37,055 nt of DNA. Source: Nonomuraea cavernae. GTDB lineage: Bacteria > Actinomycetota > Actinomycetes > Streptosporangiales > Streptosporangiaceae. The notes under the pieces were generated by a model. That model ran no database searches. It was not told the origin of the DNA and saw nothing but the letters and a program-made list of their open reading frames with translations. The first letter of the stretch is position 1, and every line of letters starts with the position of its first letter. The stretch spans positions 1 through 37,055 of the forward strand of contig NZ_BMNH01000047.1 of assembly GCF_014646355.1 (NCBI RefSeq). The letters run 5' to 3'. Of this stretch, positions 23,759-31,327 are shown in pieces. The position numbers and the translations under genes were made by a program.

Positions 23759-25204
23759 GTGAGGCAGCTGGCTCAAGGCCATCACGGCGGCCCTATACCG
23801 CAGGGCGCACTGCCCCAGGTGGCCGCGCCGTTGCCCCCGCTGTGCCACGTGACGATCGTGGCGCCCCGCAAGCGGGCCGACCTGGCACTACCGGTCGACA
23901 TCCCGCTGCCGCACGTTCTGCCGGGACTGCTGCGGGCCATGGGAGAGGTCGGCGGCGAGTCCGCCGCGGCTCCTGGCTGGGTGCTCCAGAGGCTCGGCGG
24001 CCCGCCGTTCGACATCGGAAAGAGCCTCGCCGCGCTGGGCGTGCTCGACGGCGAGGTGCTCTACCTCCGCCCGAGCGAGCTCGCCCTGCCGCCCGCCCTG
24101 TACGACGACGTCGCGGACCTGGTCGCCACGGGCGTCAAGGAGCGGGCCGGCGTCTGGGGTGACGGGCACACCCGCAAGATGGGCCTGGGCGCCGCGATGG
24201 CGCTGCTCTGCGCGGGTCCACTGGCCCTGGTGCTGGCGGGGCCGCCGTGGACGGTGGCCGCCATCGTGTCGGGCGCCCTCGCCGTGCTGCTGATCGTCAC
24301 CGGGGCCGTCATGTCCAGGGCCGTGGGCGACTCCTCCTCAGGAGTCCCGGCCGGTTACGCGGCCCTGCCGTACGGCTTCCTGGCGGGGCTGCTCGCGCCC
24401 ACCGACGCCGTGAACGTGCTCGCCCCGGGCGCGCCCAGCCTGCTGGCCGCGCTGGCCTGTACGGCGCTCGTGGCCACCTTCGCGGGCACGTTGATCGCGG
24501 ACGGGGTGGTGGGCTTCCTCGGCGCGGCCATCGCCTCCGTCGCCGGCGCGGCGGGCACTGCCGTCGTGATGGTCTTCGGCCTGCCCGCGGCAGGGGTGGC
24601 CGCGGTCACCGTCACCATCCTGCTGGCCCTCAGCCAGCTCATCCCGACCCTCGCCTTCCGCTTCGCCCGCCTGCCCCTGCCCACGATGCCCACGACCGCC
24701 GAAGAACTGCGCAACGACAACCAGCTGCTGGACGCTCCCGCGATCAAGGAACGCACCGTCCAGGCCAGAAGGTACGGCACCGGCATGGTCGTCGGGATCT
24801 CGCTGGTCGTCATCGCGACACACCTTCTCCTCGTGCTCGACGGCCACTGGATGTCCCTGACCATGAGCGTCGTCCTGTCGCTGACCGTCCTCCTGCGGGC
24901 CCGCGTGTTCGCCGGGGTGGGACAGCGGCTGTGGCTCCTCGGATCCGGCGTGGCGGGGCTGGCCATGCTGGCGATCTCGCTGAGCGTGGGCAGCGGCGGC
25001 GTCATGGCCGCCGTACTGGTGATCGGGCTGCTGTGGGCCGCGCTGATCTCGATGGGCCTCGGCGTCTGGCTCCCGTCGGGCAAGCCGTCCCCGTTCTGGG
25101 GGCGAGCGGGGGACATCGTCGACCTGATGCTGATCGCCGCCCTGTTCCCGCTCGCGCTCGGCGTGCTGGAGGTCTACACCTGGGTACGCGGCCTGTCCGG
25201 CTGA
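23759..25204 (+). CDS. eccD: EccD, polytopic membrane channel component of the type VII secretion system
   Basis: 481 residues. The cytoplasmic N-terminus (about 20-105) has the ubiquitin-like EccD fold pattern: CHVTIVAPRKRADLALPVDIPLPHVLPGLLRAMGE, then GPPFDIGKSLAALGVLDGEVLYLRP. After a charged linker there are 11 hydrophobic helices, from MGLGAAMALLCAGPLALVL to DLMLIAALFPLALGVLEVYTW, the number known for EccD. GTG 23759 is chosen because AAAAGGAG lies 5 bases upstream and the folded domain starts soon after; the frame extends upstream into eccC and is not needed. EccD lines the putative pore and binds EccC and EccB. Divergent from eccC. Confidence 0.94.
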   Translation: MRQLAQGHHGGPIPQGALPQVAAPLPPLCHVTIVAPRKRADLALPVDIPLPHVLPGLLRAMGEVGGESAAAPGWVLQRLGGPPFDIGKSLAALGVLDGEVLYLRPSELALPPALYDDVADLVATGVKERAGVWGDGHTRKMGLGAAMALLCAGPLALVLAGPPWTVAAIVSGALAVLLIVTGAVMSRAVGDSSSGVPAGYAALPYGFLAGLLAPTDAVNVLAPGAPSLLAALACTALVATFAGTLIADGVVGFLGAAIASVAGAAGTAVVMVFGLPAAGVAAVTVTILLALSQLIPTLAFRFARLPLPTMPTTAEELRNDNQLLDAPAIKERTVQARRYGTGMVVGISLVVIATHLLLVLDGHWMSLTMSVVLSLTVLLRARVFAGVGQRLWLLGSGVAGLAMLAISLSVGSGGVMAAVLVIGLLWAALISMGLGVWLPSGKPSPFWGRAGDIVDLMLIAALFPLALGVLEVYTWVRGLSG

Positions 25205-25216
25205 GCGGCATTCGCC

Positions 25217-25243
25217 CCGGATGGCGCAGGGGAGGGCATCCGG
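25217..25243 (+). terminator. Possible terminator after eccD
   Basis: CCGGATG at 25217-25223 pairs with CATCCGG at 25237-25243 around a 13-base loop, 13 bases after the eccD stop. No U-tract, so moderate support only. Confidence 0.45.
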
Positions 25244-25342
25244 TTACGTGCGTGTTAAGTCGTGTTGAAGATTCCCTGGTGATCGGGGGAAAACATGGGA
25301 CGAATCGTAGGCGGCGCGGGGGAAGGATGGTAGGAAGATCAG

Positions 25343-25867
25343 GTGTCGCATACCGAGTCCATGGCCGGCCCGTCCTCCGGCGAGCCTTCGACCTCCCGCA
25401 CTCCGATCGCCGTGCCGGCGGTGGCCGGCCCATGTCCGCACACACCCCCGTGCCCGCCTCCGGTGTGTCTCGCGCCGAGCCTGCTCCCTCAAGGCGCCAC
25501 GGAGGCGATCGTCCAGCCCGTCAGGCGCCCGGTGGAGCCTGACCCCGCGGCGAGCACCGGCACGGACGGCTACAACGTCCAGGTGGGCATCGTGAGGAAG
25601 TTCGCCGGCGTCCTGGCCGGCTCCGCCGATGCCATCGACTCCATCGCACGGGCCACGCCTCGTTTCGAGGGCTGGAACCTCGTCCCCTTCGTCGGCATCC
25701 CTGCCATCGGCCTGCGGTTCGTCGGCCGCGTCAACACCGTCAGCGACACCTGGGAAGATTGCGCCGACCTCCTCGCCGAGTTGCTCACAACCGACAGTAA
25801 GAAGCTGGTTGCGGCGGCGAACAACTACCAGGCGGCCGAAGAGGCCGGCACCATCAAGACCGCTTGA
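25343..25867 (+). CDS. EspC-like type VII secretion target with Pro/Cys-rich N-terminus
   Basis: 174 residues. The N-terminal ~70 residues are low complexity and Pro-rich with three closely spaced Cys (GPCPHTPPCPPPVCLAP). The C-terminal ~100 resemble the ESX EspC-type helical domain: a first helix VRKFAGVLAGSADAIDSIAR, a middle with FVGRVNTVSDTWEDCADLLAELL, and a final helix ending NNYQAAEEAG. Tyr162-x3-Glu166 fits the YxxxD/E export motif. GTG 25343 is preceded by AGGAAG; a later start is possible since the N-terminus is unlike the family. Its TGA overlaps a TTG of the next gene, so the two are coupled. Probably the export-signal-bearing partner of the following membrane-type protein. Confidence 0.65.
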   Translation: MSHTESMAGPSSGEPSTSRTPIAVPAVAGPCPHTPPCPPPVCLAPSLLPQGATEAIVQPVRRPVEPDPAASTGTDGYNVQVGIVRKFAGVLAGSADAIDSIARATPRFEGWNLVPFVGIPAIGLRFVGRVNTVSDTWEDCADLLAELLTTDSKKLVAAANNYQAAEEAGTIKTA

Positions 25868-25875
25868 GGAGCGCC

Positions 25876-26664
25876 GTGTCAATGCCCCCGCAGGAGCCGC
25901 CTGGGCGGGTTGTGCCCCCGCTCGCCAATCCTGGGCGCACCCGGATAACCGCCACGCCAACTCCGCCCACCAACCCCGGTTTCTACAAGAAGCTGATCAC
26001 CGCGCTGAATCCGCTGCGCCAGACCACCAGGGAAGCGATGGTGCTGTCCGCGGTCGGCGTCGGCGCGCTGGCCCTGGACGTGGCGGCCACGGCCAACCTG
26101 GGCGACCCTGCCCTGTTCTACTTCCGCCGCGAACGGTGGAAGGAACTGTCCGGGCTGGTAGAGGCAACCAGGAAGGACGTGTGGGTCTCCTACTTCGGCC
26201 CGGTCGTGGACCACTGGGAGGGCGACGCGGTCGCGATGCTCCAGCAATACGTCCGGTTCAAGATCAACAACTTGTACACCCTGCTCAGCAAGATCTCCGA
26301 TGATATGAGCGGCACCATGTATAACCAGTGCAAGGAGGTCCTCACGTACGACCTGTCGGTGTTCGGTCTGTACGCCACCACGGCGCCGATCCTCAGGACA
26401 CTGATGGCCGCGAGCGCTCATCCGGTCGGCCAGCTGGCCATGAGGGCGCAGATCGGTGCCTTCCTGACCGTGGCCGGCATCTTCGCCAAGCAGTTCGCCG
26501 ACATCTGGAGCGCTTACGAGGGGGACCTCAACAAGCTGGAGCTGAAGCTCAACCAGCTCAGAGGATCCTTCTACGAACACGGCAACCCGGACTATGGGAC
26601 GCGCTTCAAAGACCTCAAGCTCAATGACGACATCACGTACCCGGACAACTGGATCGCGAAATGA
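25876..26664 (+). CDS. WxG-motif protein with hydrophobic segments, T7SS locus-associated
   Basis: About 262 residues, not a family I can name. After a Pro/Thr-rich N-terminus it has a hydrophobic helix (EAMVLSAVGVGALALDVAA) and a helical region containing DHWEGDAVAML. That is a W-x-G turn near residue 115 as in WXG100 proteins. A second hydrophobic zone follows (VFGLYATTAPILRTLMAA through IGAFLTVAGIFAKQF), then a helix with ADIWSAYEGDLNKLELKLNQL. GTG 25876 has GAGGAG 4-5 bases upstream; ATG 25882 and TTG 25864 are alternatives. It directly follows the EspC-like gene and overlaps the next gene by 4 bases. Candidate T7SS substrate able to insert in membranes, or an accessory membrane component; this is inference. 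Confidence 0.6.
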   Translation: MSMPPQEPPGRVVPPLANPGRTRITATPTPPTNPGFYKKLITALNPLRQTTREAMVLSAVGVGALALDVAATANLGDPALFYFRRERWKELSGLVEATRKDVWVSYFGPVVDHWEGDAVAMLQQYVRFKINNLYTLLSKISDDMSGTMYNQCKEVLTYDLSVFGLYATTAPILRTLMAASAHPVGQLAMRAQIGAFLTVAGIFAKQFADIWSAYEGDLNKLELKLNQLRGSFYEHGNPDYGTRFKDLKLNDDITYPDNWIAK

Positions 26665-27038
26665 GAGAGCTCGACATCTTCGGCGCGGGTGGGGAGGGCA
26701 ACCTGTCCGGCCTGCTGCGTGAAGTGGGGTCCTTGCTCGATTCGCTGACCGGCGCGCTGGACGAGATGAGCGAGGCGAGGCTGGAAGGCACCGACTCGAC
26801 GGGGGCCGTGCGGGCCGAGGTGTCCGGCGTCGGCCGCCTGCTCGGGCTCTCCATCGATCCTCGGGGTCTGCGCGACCTCGACCACGTCCAACTGGCCGAG
26901 GCGGTTGGCGAGGCGATCGCCGCCGCCCACGTCGCGATGGGCGAGCGGATGACGGAGGTGACAGAGGGGCTGGCGGCTCCCACGACTGGTGATGATCCGC
27001 TGGATTCCTATATCCAGCAGGTCTTACGAGGGGATTGA
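26661..27038 (+). CDS. YbaB/EbfC-like protein 1 (EspL-like)
   Basis: 125 residues, cytosolic. The central block AVRAEVSGVGRLLGLSIDPRGLRDLDHVQLAEAVGEAIAAAH follows the YbaB/EbfC pattern: a short beta-sheet 'V-x-V-x(3)-G-x-hydrophobic' followed by 'idp-x-L' and an amphipathic helix. An N-terminal helix precedes it. ATG 26661 overlaps the preceding stop as ATGA. YbaB/EbfC proteins form dimers and can bind DNA, and the ESX-1 protein EspL belongs to this fold and stabilises EspE/EspF-type substrates. A chaperone-like role for neighbouring substrates is therefore possible. First of three consecutive members. Confidence 0.75.
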   Translation: MRELDIFGAGGEGNLSGLLREVGSLLDSLTGALDEMSEARLEGTDSTGAVRAEVSGVGRLLGLSIDPRGLRDLDHVQLAEAVGEAIAAAHVAMGERMTEVTEGLAAPTTGDDPLDSYIQQVLRGD

Positions 27039-27041
27039 ACC

Positions 27042-27362
27042 GTGGACGAGATCACCGATGCGCAGGCCAGGCTGGACGAGTTGATCGCCGCCGCCGAGCG
27101 AGCCGAGGCGCGGGTGGAGGAGTGGAGCGCCCGCACGTTCACCGGCCAGGCCGACGACGGCCGGATCACGGCCACCACCGACTTCCTCGGCGTTCTGGTG
27201 AGCCTGGAGATCAGCCCGTTGAGCAGGCGGCGGCTGGACGCCACGGCCCTCGCCGACGCGATCCTGGCAGCCATCAACGCCGCGGAGGAGGCAGCGGCGG
27301 CCGCCAAGGACGAGCTGATGGATGATCTTCGCCCGCCTCAGTTCGGGAGATTGCGCATGTGA
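27042..27362 (+). CDS. YbaB/EbfC-like protein 2
   Basis: 106 residues with the same layout: N-terminal coiled helix (ITDAQARLDELIAAAERAEARVEEWSARTF), then GRITATTDFLGVLVSLEISPLSRRRLDATALADAILAAINAAEEAA, a YbaB-type sheet plus helix. GTG 27042 has GAGGGG about 8 bases upstream and lies 3 bases after the preceding stop codon. Only weakly similar in sequence to its neighbours, so not a recent duplicate. Probably part of the same transcription unit running from 25343. Confidence 0.72.
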   Translation: MDEITDAQARLDELIAAAERAEARVEEWSARTFTGQADDGRITATTDFLGVLVSLEISPLSRRRLDATALADAILAAINAAEEAAAAAKDELMDDLRPPQFGRLRM

Positions 27363-27402
27363 TCTCCAAGCGCTACTTTGCTGGGCGTTTCCCCTCATCA
27401 GG

Positions 27403-27858
27403 ATGGAGCAGCCGGTGCAGGAGTTCGGGGATTTCGCCAACATCGACATCGAGAAGTTGATCAAGACCGCCGACGGGCAGTTCGCCCAGGTCGAGGAGCT
27501 CCAGAAGACCATGGCGACCCTGGTCGGCCGGGCGCAGGACGAGGACGGCCTGGTCACGGTCGAGTTCGCGACCGAGGGGTTGAAGGAGCTCGAGCTCCAT
27601 CCCAAGGCCATGCGCCTCAGCTCGGGCGAGCTCGCCGAGAAGCTCAAGGAAACCATCCGCGAGGCTTCCGACGACCTGCAGCGTCAGGTCAGTGAGTCGA
27701 TGGGAGAGGTCTTCGGGGAAGAGGACAACCCGATGAACTTCGTCAAGGATCCCGAGGCCGCGCTGCACCAGGTCAGGAGCGCCGAGGCGGCCTACAACCG
27801 GACCTTCGAGGACGTGATGGGCGAGCTCGACCGCATTCGCCGTCGCCTCGACCTCTGA
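27403..27858 (+). CDS. YbaB/EbfC-like protein 3
   Basis: About 151 residues. It has an N-terminal helix (IDIEKLIKTADGQFAQVEELQKTMATLVGRAQDEDG), then LVTVEFATEGLKELELHPKAMRLSSGELAEKLKETIREASDDLQRQV, matching YbaB/EbfC, plus a C-terminal helical extension (PEAALHQVRSAEAAYNRTFEDVMGELDRIRRRL) that the other two lack. ATG 27403 is chosen; GTG 27415 with GGAG seven bases upstream is an alternative. It ends 4 bases before a convergent stop at 27863, with no terminator visible between. Possibly a DNA-binding or substrate chaperone protein. Confidence 0.72.
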   Translation: MEQPVQEFGDFANIDIEKLIKTADGQFAQVEELQKTMATLVGRAQDEDGLVTVEFATEGLKELELHPKAMRLSSGELAEKLKETIREASDDLQRQVSESMGEVFGEEDNPMNFVKDPEAALHQVRSAEAAYNRTFEDVMGELDRIRRRLDL

Positions 27859-27862
27859 TCGC

Positions 27863-28528
27863 CTACTCCCATTTGAGGCTCACTTGTTTGAAGTCCGGCT
27901 TGTCGCCTTCGGGACGGTTGGCGCGGCTCACCATCACCTGCCGATTTCCCTCGTGCCAGGCGGTGCCCACGAGCAGTATTCCGCTTGCCGCTAGTGCGAG
28001 AGCGCGCTGCTTCTCCATTACGCGGTGCAGCGATTTGAGCACGCTCCCCGCGCGTTGCATCGCCGCCAGCCGGGCAGCCAACCCTGCCGCCGGCCCACCG
28101 ATATTGCCGGCGTTGGCGGCTAGGGCGGCGGCTGCCATGGCGGCTGCCGCCGCCGTGCACACCCCGAAAGCGCCCCATGACACGTTGGACGAGTGCCGCA
28201 TGATCTGACTGGTTCCGTGGACGATGTTCTTCGACTTCACGATCTGATCCGAGAGGGTGTCCACCCTCTCGGTGAACTTATTCCTGTCGTCAGCGTCCCA
28301 TTCCTCCGGCATGCCCTTCTTCTTGGTGCCCTGGAGTTGCTGGTGCGCGTCTCCTAGTTCTTTGTAGACGGTCTCCCACCTGTCTGCCAGGGCTGACTGG
28401 CCCCCCGGGCTGCTGGCGAGTGCCATGATGGCGATGGGAACGGAAAAGGCCGCCTTGCCTCCCACCATGGCGGCGGCATACCCGCTCAGGGCGATTGCAG
28501 GCGTAAATACAAACCAGCCGGCGTCCAT
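27863..28528 (-). CDS. Membrane-segment protein of the T7SS locus, paralogue of 33705-34454
   Basis: 221 residues, unrecognised family. It starts with a hydrophobic N-terminus (WFVFTPAIALSGYAAAMVGGKAAFSVPIAIMALA) and a charged helical centre with WDADDRNKFTERVDTLSDQI. Next come an Ala-rich segment (VSWGAFGVCTAAAAAMAAAALAANAG), an amphipathic part and a last hydrophobic segment (LALAASGILLVGTAW). The order hydrophobic pair - charged helix with Trp turn - Trp-initiated hydrophobic helix - final helix matches the protein at 33705-34454, where the Trp turn is a true W-x-G. ATG 28528 follows the upstream gene stop by 6 bases, so it is in an operon with the EspC-like repeat protein. No signal peptide cleavage site is convincing. 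Confidence 0.65.
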   Translation of the reverse strand: MDAGWFVFTPAIALSGYAAAMVGGKAAFSVPIAIMALASSPGGQSALADRWETVYKELGDAHQQLQGTKKKGMPEEWDADDRNKFTERVDTLSDQIVKSKNIVHGTSQIMRHSSNVSWGAFGVCTAAAAAMAAAALAANAGNIGGPAAGLAARLAAMQRAGSVLKSLHRVMEKQRALALAASGILLVGTAWHEGNRQVMVSRANRPEGDKPDFKQVSLKWE

Positions 28529-28534
28529 CGGTTC

Positions 28535-29863
28535 TCAGTCCTTGATCGTGTTCGCGTCTTCCGCTCGCTGCCAGTTGAGCTTGGTCTTTTCAAGCTTATC
28601 GTCCCATTCATTGAGCAAATCTTTGCCCTGGGCGAGATAATCAGTGTGTGAGCGTTTGATGCTTTCATGGCTGTTGTGGAGGAAAGCGCCCAGGAGGCCG
28701 AAGGTCGTGTGGTCCGCGTGGTTACCATTTGCGATCTTATATGCCTGCTCTAGTTTAGGCGTGACCTCGTTGATGATGGCGTAGGCGATGTTGTCGATGT
28801 CGTCGGCGTTCGCCGTCTTGTTCTGAGGGTCGGTGTTGCCGCCATCAGGGCCTGCGTTCCCTGGCTGGTTGCCGGTGCCCTTGTCCGAAGGGTTGGCGGG
28901 CGGTCCGCTGCCGGGATTGGTTCCTTCGTTTCCGTTTTTGGATGGCGTATCTGACTTGCCTGGATCGTCCTTCGGTGTGTCATCCTTTGGTTTTGTGTCG
29001 TCTTTTTTAGGATCAGGCACTTGTCCGGCAGGGTCGGATGCTGGGGCGAAGGGGCTTTCTGGCTTGTTGTCGTCGTCCTTTCCGGGGTCCGTTGGGGTTC
29101 CGGTATTGGGATCGGTAGGGGTCCCTGCCGCGGGGTCGGTGGGGGTTCCGGCGTTTGGGTCAGTGGGTGAGCCGCCGCCTGGACCGCTGGGTGAGCCGGA
29201 TGCTGGATCGGTGGGTGCTTCGCTTCCGGGGCCGGTGGGTGAGCCGGTGTTGGAATCGGTAGGGGTGCCATCGCTGGGGTCGGCAGGGCTTTCGGTGCTG
29301 GGGTCGGTGGGTGAGCCTGTTTCGGGTGACCCCGCTTCGGGTGCCCCCGCTTCGGGGGTGCCTGTTTCGGGGGTGGTGGCGGGGTCGGTAGGTGTTTCGC
29401 TTCCGGGGTCGGCGGGTGAGCCGGTGTTGGGGTCGGCAGGGGTCTCAGCGCTGGGGTCGGCAGCTTTCTCAGGGTTGGAATCGGCGGGCTCCCCGGAGTT
29501 CGGCCTGTCCGCCTGATCTTCGGTGTCGCTCTTGTCGGCTTCCTTCGGATCCGCAGCGTCCTTCCGAGAGCCGTCGGCGGCTTGTTCTTGGCCGTCCTTG
29601 GCTGGTTTGTCCTCGCCTGTTCGAGACTCAGACGCAAGAGGCGGATCGTCCGCCTTCCTCGTGTCGTCATCGTTCGCCGGCTGATCGGACTTGTTTGCTT
29701 GGGAGGGTTCTGCGGTCTGTGAGTCGCGCAGGGCGGCCGGATCCACGATCACGACTTGATGGGACAGGATCTCGCTGGGCATGCCGGTGGTGGCCACCTC
29801 GGGCTGGCCTGACCCGATGGTCGTGCCCCAGTTGATCAGGCTGTCGACATCCTGTCCGCTCAC
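28535..29863 (-). CDS. Large repetitive Pro/Asp/Thr-rich protein with C-terminal EspC-like helical domain
   Basis: 442 residues in three parts. A short N-terminal region (residues 1-45, DVDSLINWGTTIGSG) is followed by a very long acidic, Pro/Thr/Gly-rich stretch of about 300 residues made of degenerate repeats such as TDPNTGTPTDP and ETGTPEAGAPEAG. The C-terminal ~90-residue helical domain (NIAYAIINEVTPKLEQAYKIANG...LGAFLHNSHESIKRSHTDYL...LLNEWDDKLEKTKLNWQRAEDA) has the shape of EspC-type ESX proteins but ends W-x3-E rather than Y-x3-E. GTG 29861-29863 is chosen because AAGGAG lies 6 bases upstream; GTG 29908 extends the frame by 15 residues. No signal peptide. Probably exported by the T7SS with its downstream partner; the linker would be disordered. 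Confidence 0.65.
   Translation of the reverse strand: MSGQDVDSLINWGTTIGSGQPEVATTGMPSEILSHQVVIVDPAALRDSQTAEPSQANKSDQPANDDDTRKADDPPLASESRTGEDKPAKDGQEQAADGSRKDAADPKEADKSDTEDQADRPNSGEPADSNPEKAADPSAETPADPNTGSPADPGSETPTDPATTPETGTPEAGAPEAGSPETGSPTDPSTESPADPSDGTPTDSNTGSPTGPGSEAPTDPASGSPSGPGGGSPTDPNAGTPTDPAAGTPTDPNTGTPTDPGKDDDNKPESPFAPASDPAGQVPDPKKDDTKPKDDTPKDDPGKSDTPSKNGNEGTNPGSGPPANPSDKGTGNQPGNAGPDGGNTDPQNKTANADDIDNIAYAIINEVTPKLEQAYKIANGNHADHTTFGLLGAFLHNSHESIKRSHTDYLAQGKDLLNEWDDKLEKTKLNWQRAEDANTIKD
29040..29470 (-). repeat. Degenerate short tandem repeats encoding (T/A)DP-rich linker
   Basis: Repeated units of roughly 24-48 bp encoding GTPTDPNTG, GSPTDPGS or GSPETG blocks. Copies such as PNTGTPTDP and PEAGAPEAGSPETG recur with point differences. 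Boundaries are approximate. Likely subject to length variation between strains. Confidence 0.75.
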
Positions 29864-30166
29864 CGCGATCTCCTTCGCCCCACACTGATCGCAAACGCTA
29901 GACCCCACCTTGGGTGATCAGCGCGGTCTGGGGCAAACCGCCAGGAACCGCCGCTCATGATCATGTATGGAATCACGGGAGCTTCAGGCGGCCTACCTGC
30001 ACGTTTGCCCGAGTGTCACCATCGTGTTACCTAAACGTGACCTACGTACTTGTTAGTCATGTTGCGGGGGATGGTTACCGTGCTCTTTGATGGCATTCGT
30101 GCCGATCTTGCCCTCGGCGCCCAAGACTTACGGGGAGAAGCGTAGAACCCGGGAAGAGGAATCGCT
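29864..30166. promoter_or_regulatory. 303-bp divergent intergenic region before the esx pair
   Basis: Lies between the minus-strand EspC-like gene and the plus-strand WXG100 pair and must hold promoters for both. It is comparatively AT-rich around 30000-30060. An inverted repeat of CACGTTT (30000-30006) and AAACGTG (30033-30039) is visible, followed by CTACGTA. A GAAGAGGAA Shine-Dalgarno precedes ATG 30167. I see no gene in it and cannot assign exact promoter hexamers. Confidence 0.5.
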
Positions 30167-30514
30167 ATGGAACAAGCTTTTACCGCCAGCCCAACCCAAC
30201 TCGATGTCGCTGCCAACCACGTGGAAACCGCCGCGCAGACGATCGAAGGCATCCGTAAGGGGGTTGACGCACGCGTCAACGAGCTCGTAGGCAGAGGCTG
30301 GGCCGGAGGGGCGGCCGGCAAGTACAAGAAGCACATGCTCGAGTGGGATGCAGCATGCAGGAACATCATCGCCGACCTCGAGCGAATCTACGACACGATG
30401 AGGTTGAACAGGGTGGGCTACTCGGCCGCTGAAGCCGAGGCGCAGAACATGAACCTCGGTGACGTCCCCGTCAACACGAACGCGGTCGACCAGGCCATCA
30501 ACGTGCGAGCCTAG
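30167..30514 (+). CDS. WXG100 family protein with YxxxE export motif (CFP-10/EsxB-like)
   Basis: 115 residues. Helix-turn-helix hairpin with W45-A-G47 (GRGWAGGAAGKYKKHMLEW) and a C-terminal tail containing Y85-S-A-A-E89, which fits the YxxxD/E export signal. These features point to the EsxB/CFP-10-like, signal-bearing member of the pair. ATG 30167 has a GAGGAA Shine-Dalgarno. The next gene, 39 bp downstream on the same strand, encodes a second WXG100 protein; heterodimer formation is expected from the family. No signal peptide. First gene of the plus-strand substrate operon. Confidence 0.9.
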   Translation: MEQAFTASPTQLDVAANHVETAAQTIEGIRKGVDARVNELVGRGWAGGAAGKYKKHMLEWDAACRNIIADLERIYDTMRLNRVGYSAAEAEAQNMNLGDVPVNTNAVDQAINVRA

Positions 30515-30553
30515 GCTCGTCCATCTTTCTGCATACACACAAAGGAGATTGCC

Positions 30554-30865
30554 GTGGGCGATGGTCTTGCGCCTGACGTTACTAGGGTCAACTTCGGTCA
30601 GATGGATGCCCAGGCGGACAGCCTCAAGGGTGTGGTGAACCAACTGGACCAGATCACCAACCAGCTCGTCGAGGACATCAAGAAGGCGTTCGCGGGCAAC
30701 TGGGACGGAGGCGCGAAGTCCTTCTTCGACATCAGGCAGGCCCATTGGAATACGCAGGAGGAGGCGATGAGGACCGCGCTCGACGCCGCGTCCACCGCGG
30801 TCCGTACGGCCAACGGAAGATACCAGGAAACAGAGAGAAAAAATCTCCTTATGTGGGATGTCTAG
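30554..30865 (+). CDS. WXG100 family protein (second member of the esx pair)
   Basis: 103 residues. The hairpin turn is W50-D-G52 in AGNWDGGAKSFF, flanked by helices VNQLDQITNQLVEDIKKAF and EEAMRTALDAASTAVRTANGRY. The tail Y90-Q-E-T-E94 also satisfies YxxxD/E. GTG 30554 has AAAGGAG with good spacing. It is followed by a strong hairpin at 30881-30910. Both proteins of this pair carry a candidate export motif, so either could direct the dimer to EccC. Confidence 0.9.
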   Translation: MGDGLAPDVTRVNFGQMDAQADSLKGVVNQLDQITNQLVEDIKKAFAGNWDGGAKSFFDIRQAHWNTQEEAMRTALDAASTAVRTANGRYQETERKNLLMWDV

Positions 30866-30880
30866 ACCGTATCCACCCGA

Positions 30881-30910
30881 CTCGGTCATCGCTGGCAAGC
30901 GATGACCGAG
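30881..30910 (+). terminator. 13-bp perfect stem hairpin after the esx pair
   Basis: CTCGGTCATCGCT at 30881-30893 and its exact complement AGCGATGACCGAG at 30898-30910 enclose a 4-base loop. It has no clear U-tract. It lies 15 bases after the esx stop and 22 bases before the next start, so it may terminate, attenuate, or stabilise the abundant esx transcript. Confidence 0.75.
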
Positions 30911-30932
30911 CTTGCGCATATGACGGGGCGAG

Positions 30933-31316
30933 ATGGCACCCAAGGAAGCGACGAAGGACGGCGGGAACCCGCTGGTCCTGGACCCGAAATGGCCCGGGCT
31001 TGACGGCGGTGAGCCGGTGGAGTATTCGGTCACACGGATGCGGGCGATCGCCCGGGACTTGGCGTCGGCGAAGAATCTCGACCAGCACCTCGGGCGGCTC
31101 GGCTCGGATACTCAGCTGTCCCCGGCCGAGGTGGGGCAGTGGGACGACGCGCAGGCGTTCAGCAAGTCCGTGGGTGAGACCAGTGCCGCAGCGAAGTTTC
31201 TCCAGGCCTACACCGACTTCGCCAATGCCTACGACCAATTGGTCGCGGCCATCGAGGCGAACGCCGACGCGTACGCGAACACGAACAGCATGAACGAGGG
31301 CGGCAGTGAAGTCTGA
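30933..31316 (+). CDS. T7SS locus small helical protein
   Basis: 127 residues, unrecognised by name. N-terminal 30 residues are Gly/Pro-rich and probably extended. The rest is helical: EYSVTRMRAIARDLASAKNLDQHLGRL, then VGQWDDAQAFSKSVGETSAAAKFLQAYTDFANAYDQLVAAIEANADAYANT. The W-D-D turn with following helix resembles an ESX helical hairpin, though not strict WxG. The start 'V-T-MRAIARDLA' is reminiscent of EspC-type or PE-like first helices. ATG 30933 has GGGGCGAG just upstream. It lies 11 bp upstream of the PPE-like gene, as PE-type partners usually do. Likely its dimer partner or a co-exported substrate. Confidence 0.65.
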   Translation: MAPKEATKDGGNPLVLDPKWPGLDGGEPVEYSVTRMRAIARDLASAKNLDQHLGRLGSDTQLSPAEVGQWDDAQAFSKSVGETSAAAKFLQAYTDFANAYDQLVAAIEANADAYANTNSMNEGGSEV

Positions 31317-31327
31317 GGAAGGTCACC

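Noticed and set aside
27042..27858. Possibility that the YbaB-like proteins are WXG100 substrates
   Set aside because: They lack a central WxG turn and show a beta-sheet block between helices, which fits YbaB/EbfC rather than a helical hairpin.
28833..29516. Plus-strand 'GSVGVP' repeat frame (227 codons)
   Set aside because: Antisense of the repetitive linker in 28535-29863. It looks repetitive only because the coding strand is; no RBS.
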